From Chryseobacterium nakagawai (lineage in GTDB: Bacteria > Bacteroidota > Bacteroidia > Flavobacteriales > Weeksellaceae): a DNA stretch of 64,000 nt. Position 1 is the first letter of the stretch. Every line of letters starts with the position of its first letter. Position numbers and translations under genes: made by a program. Positions 61,976-64,000 of this stretch are shown here, in pieces. The notes under the pieces are model-generated. The model searched no databases and had not been told where the DNA came from. It worked only from the letters and a program-made list of their open reading frames with translations. The stretch spans positions 3,526,501 to 3,590,500 of the forward strand of contig NZ_LR134386.1 in NCBI RefSeq assembly GCF_900637665.1, read 5' to 3'.

Positions 61976-63934
61976 CTATTTTTCTTTCATTTTTCCATTT
62001 TTGAATCTCTCACTGGCGGTTTGATAATAGGAAATAGTCCGTGAAATGAGTGTATCATTCTTTGATTTTACTTCAGATAGGGACTGGCTGGCCCCGGAAA
62101 CGATGAACTGTTCTACTCTTCTTCTGTCATCTATTTGAGTGAATATAGTGCCCTTCAACATCCCTAATGTCCTGTAATTTCCCAGGAATGCACGTTCGTC
62201 CCCCACTTTGGTTTGATTGATATCTTTTCCGTACAGAGATGTCGTGTAAGACCAGCCGAGATATCCGAATAATGTCGGCATCAGATCGATCTGTGATGTC
62301 AGACGATTGATCTTTTCAGTTTTTTGCAGAGGAAGATTATAGATGATGGCAGGAATATGATGATTGGCAATGTTGATTTCCCATCTCCCTGCACTATTGG
62401 CACAATGATCAGCAACGATCACAAAGACTGTATTCTTGAACCACGATTTTGTTTTTGCATCAGCCAAAAATTTCCCTAAAGCATAATCTGTATATTTTAC
62501 AGCAGCATTTCGGTCACCTTGCGGAAGATCGATTTTACCTTTGGGAAAAGTAAAAGGCTTATGGTTGGAAGTCGTCATAACAAACTGAAAAAACGGCTGA
62601 TTTGCTTTAGTGCTTTTGTCGGCGTATTTTATCGATTGTTTATAAAGATCTTCGTCACAGATGCCCCAGGCATTTTCAAAAGTGACCTCGTTGTCTTTAA
62701 TTTGAAATCTGTCGGTTTTAATGTTGTCTGGCAAAGGATTTCCTCTGTCTCTGTCGACAATATCAAAGCCCTGACCTCCGAAAAAAGTATTCATATTATC
62801 AAAATAACCATCCCCGCCATAAATAAAATAAGGCTGATAGTTCTTTGCTTTCACAATCGCGGAAACGGAAAATAACTCCTGATTATCCGGTCTTCTTACA
62901 ATGCTGTTTCCTGGAGTTGGCGGCACGGAAAGCATTAAAGCCTCCATTCCCCGGACAGTCCTTGTGCCTGTCGCATAAAGGTTTGTGAAAAAGATACTCT
63001 GATCGGCAAGCCTGTCGTAATTAGGGGTGATATTATCCTTATTGCCGAATGCTTTTAGAAATTCCCCACTGAAACTTTCTATGGTGATTAAAATAATATT
63101 CGGTCTATGCTCATTATTCCCTTGTGTTACCCTTGAAATACCATCATTTGTTTCAGTAAAATATTTTTGATTATCCTGTAAAAGATCTTGTTTCAAAACC
63201 GAATAAGCTTCTTTTTCCGGAAGTGTCGGGTAAAATATTTCATAATCCAGTTCGTTTGACTGATACGCAGAAACAAAAGAAAAAGCCCCGTTTTTTCCAA
63301 GCTCATTCACCACAAGATTGTCAGTGAAATCTGCCTGTTTATTTTTCATCACCAATCCTAAAACCACAGCAATCGTCAAAACCGGAACTGCATAAATCAA
63401 ACGGTGTCGTATGGGATTTTTAACGGAAAAAGTATTTTTGAAAATGTCAAGTTTTTTGAATAAAAAAAATGTCAGGATAATCAATCCTATCAAAACAGCT
63501 CCAATCAAAGGTAAAGGATAAGACTGATCGATGTTTTCAAAGACTTCATAGGTGTAGATCAGATAGTCGATGGCAATAAAATTAAATCTCACGCCGAACT
63601 CTTCCCAAAAGGGAATTTCTGCCAAAAGACTGAAGTAAATAATGAATAATAGTAAACTTAAATAGAAATAGGTAAAGCACTTATCGAATAATGATCCGAT
63701 CCATTTTCTTGGAATCAGCAATAGATAAACGGTATACAAAGCCAAAAATAACGAACCCATTGTAAGATCGAAGACAAATCCTGTGAAAAAAGCCCTCAGG
63801 ATATGCCTAATGTTGAGATCCAAATCATTTACAGACCAGATCAGCAATATGATCCTTACCACAAATGATAAAAAAACATATAAACTTAAAACACCAAAGA
63901 GTGTTGAAAATCTGCCATTGAATAATTTTTTCAT
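61976..63934 (-). CDS. LTA-synthase-type sulfatase (phosphoglycerol transferase-like)
   Basis: Start placed at the ATG giving MKKLFNGRFSTLFGVLS (652 aa). An upstream in-frame ATG would add 19 unlikely residues. About five N-terminal membrane helices precede a periplasmic sulfatase domain with NIILITIESFSGEFL (metal), TGTRTVRGMEALML (the nucleophile Thr in the TxxR context) and VIVADHCANSAG. Gram-negative relatives add phosphoglycerol or phosphoethanolamine to cell-surface molecules. It stands alone on the minus strand at the right edge. Confidence 0.88.
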   Translation of the reverse strand: MKKLFNGRFSTLFGVLSLYVFLSFVVRIILLIWSVNDLDLNIRHILRAFFTGFVFDLTMGSLFLALYTVYLLLIPRKWIGSLFDKCFTYFYLSLLLFIIYFSLLAEIPFWEEFGVRFNFIAIDYLIYTYEVFENIDQSYPLPLIGAVLIGLIILTFFLFKKLDIFKNTFSVKNPIRHRLIYAVPVLTIAVVLGLVMKNKQADFTDNLVVNELGKNGAFSFVSAYQSNELDYEIFYPTLPEKEAYSVLKQDLLQDNQKYFTETNDGISRVTQGNNEHRPNIILITIESFSGEFLKAFGNKDNITPNYDRLADQSIFFTNLYATGTRTVRGMEALMLSVPPTPGNSIVRRPDNQELFSVSAIVKAKNYQPYFIYGGDGYFDNMNTFFGGQGFDIVDRDRGNPLPDNIKTDRFQIKDNEVTFENAWGICDEDLYKQSIKYADKSTKANQPFFQFVMTTSNHKPFTFPKGKIDLPQGDRNAAVKYTDYALGKFLADAKTKSWFKNTVFVIVADHCANSAGRWEINIANHHIPAIIYNLPLQKTEKINRLTSQIDLMPTLFGYLGWSYTTSLYGKDINQTKVGDERAFLGNYRTLGMLKGTIFTQIDDRRRVEQFIVSGASQSLSEVKSKNDTLISRTISYYQTASERFKNGKMKEK

Positions 63935-64000
63935 AACTAAGTGTAATATATTGTAGTGAGTAATATTAAAACTGGGATCGGCGGATGTCATCGCTTCTTA

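Noticed and set aside
1..64000. Search for tRNA, rRNA and CRISPR arrays
   Set aside because: No cloverleaf-like segment, no ribosomal RNA and no regularly spaced repeats were seen on either strand by eye. A tRNA scan was not possible.

Overview
The window looks like a Flavobacteriia chromosome (Bacteroidota), most like a Chryseobacterium/Elizabethkingia-type Weeksellaceae. Support: AT-rich DNA, TAnnTTTG-type -7 promoter elements, SusC/SusD genes, a Bacteroidota-type conjugative-element backbone (DUF3408, MobA/B/C, RteC, TopB, DUF3945) and many Bacteroidota-only families. No tRNA, rRNA or CRISPR array was seen.

Layout. 1-604: decayed end of a Tn3-family transposon (tnpA fragments plus a 38-bp terminal repeat). 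0.8-6.8 kb: a minus-strand metal/stress block with a bestrophin channel, a VIT1-type Fe/Mn transporter, two related membrane proteins, a rubrerythrin lipoprotein, a small lipoprotein and an OmpR-type two-component system. Two promoters in this block share an operator-like direct repeat at identical spacing, which suggests autoregulation plus control of the rubrerythrin operon. 7.0-16.7 kb: conjugative/mobilisable element core, with TraA-like ParA, DUF3408 and a membrane protein divergent from mobA-mobB-(GNAT)-mobC, then RteC and a TPR-AraC regulator. The mating-pore (tra) genes and an integrase are not in the window. 17.0-26.1 kb: a cargo locus of a small secreted lipopeptide, a MauE/DoxX-like redox membrane protein, a four-cysteine DUF6520 peptide, a secreted S9 peptidase and a SusD/SusC pair with a structured 0.5-kb leader.

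26.8-42.5 kb: a conspicuously AT-rich defence island. It has a type I restriction-modification system (HsdR, HsdM, HsdS) with a co-oriented OLD-like ATPase, then a seven-gene plus-strand run. The run starts with an ABC-three-component-like system (nuclease, middle component, SMC-like ATPase). It continues with an undescribed four-gene set: an all-alpha protein, a GmrSD-type DUF262/DUF1524 protein, a PD-(D/E)XK-like protein and a small P-loop NTPase. 42.5-46.8 kb: element core again (topB, DUF3945 protein, excisionase-like HTH). 47.0-56.8 kb: DNA-repair genes (exonuclease III, a membrane-anchored XseA-like protein, AlkB, a LexA-like S24 repressor, a Y-family polymerase and a DnaE-type polymerase). 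The repressor and the polymerases diverge from a shared promoter carrying two palindromes 33 bp apart.

56.8-60.7 kb: a copper/metal locus with a broken CNGKC small-protein gene, a YHS protein, MbnP, an MbnH/MauG-like dihaem protein and an outer-membrane protein. 60.8-64 kb: a histone H1-like small protein, a multi-pass membrane protein and an LTA-synthase-type sulfatase. The best candidates for undescribed biology are the lipopeptide/MauE/DUF6520/S9/SusCD locus and the 38.1-42.5 kb four-gene set.
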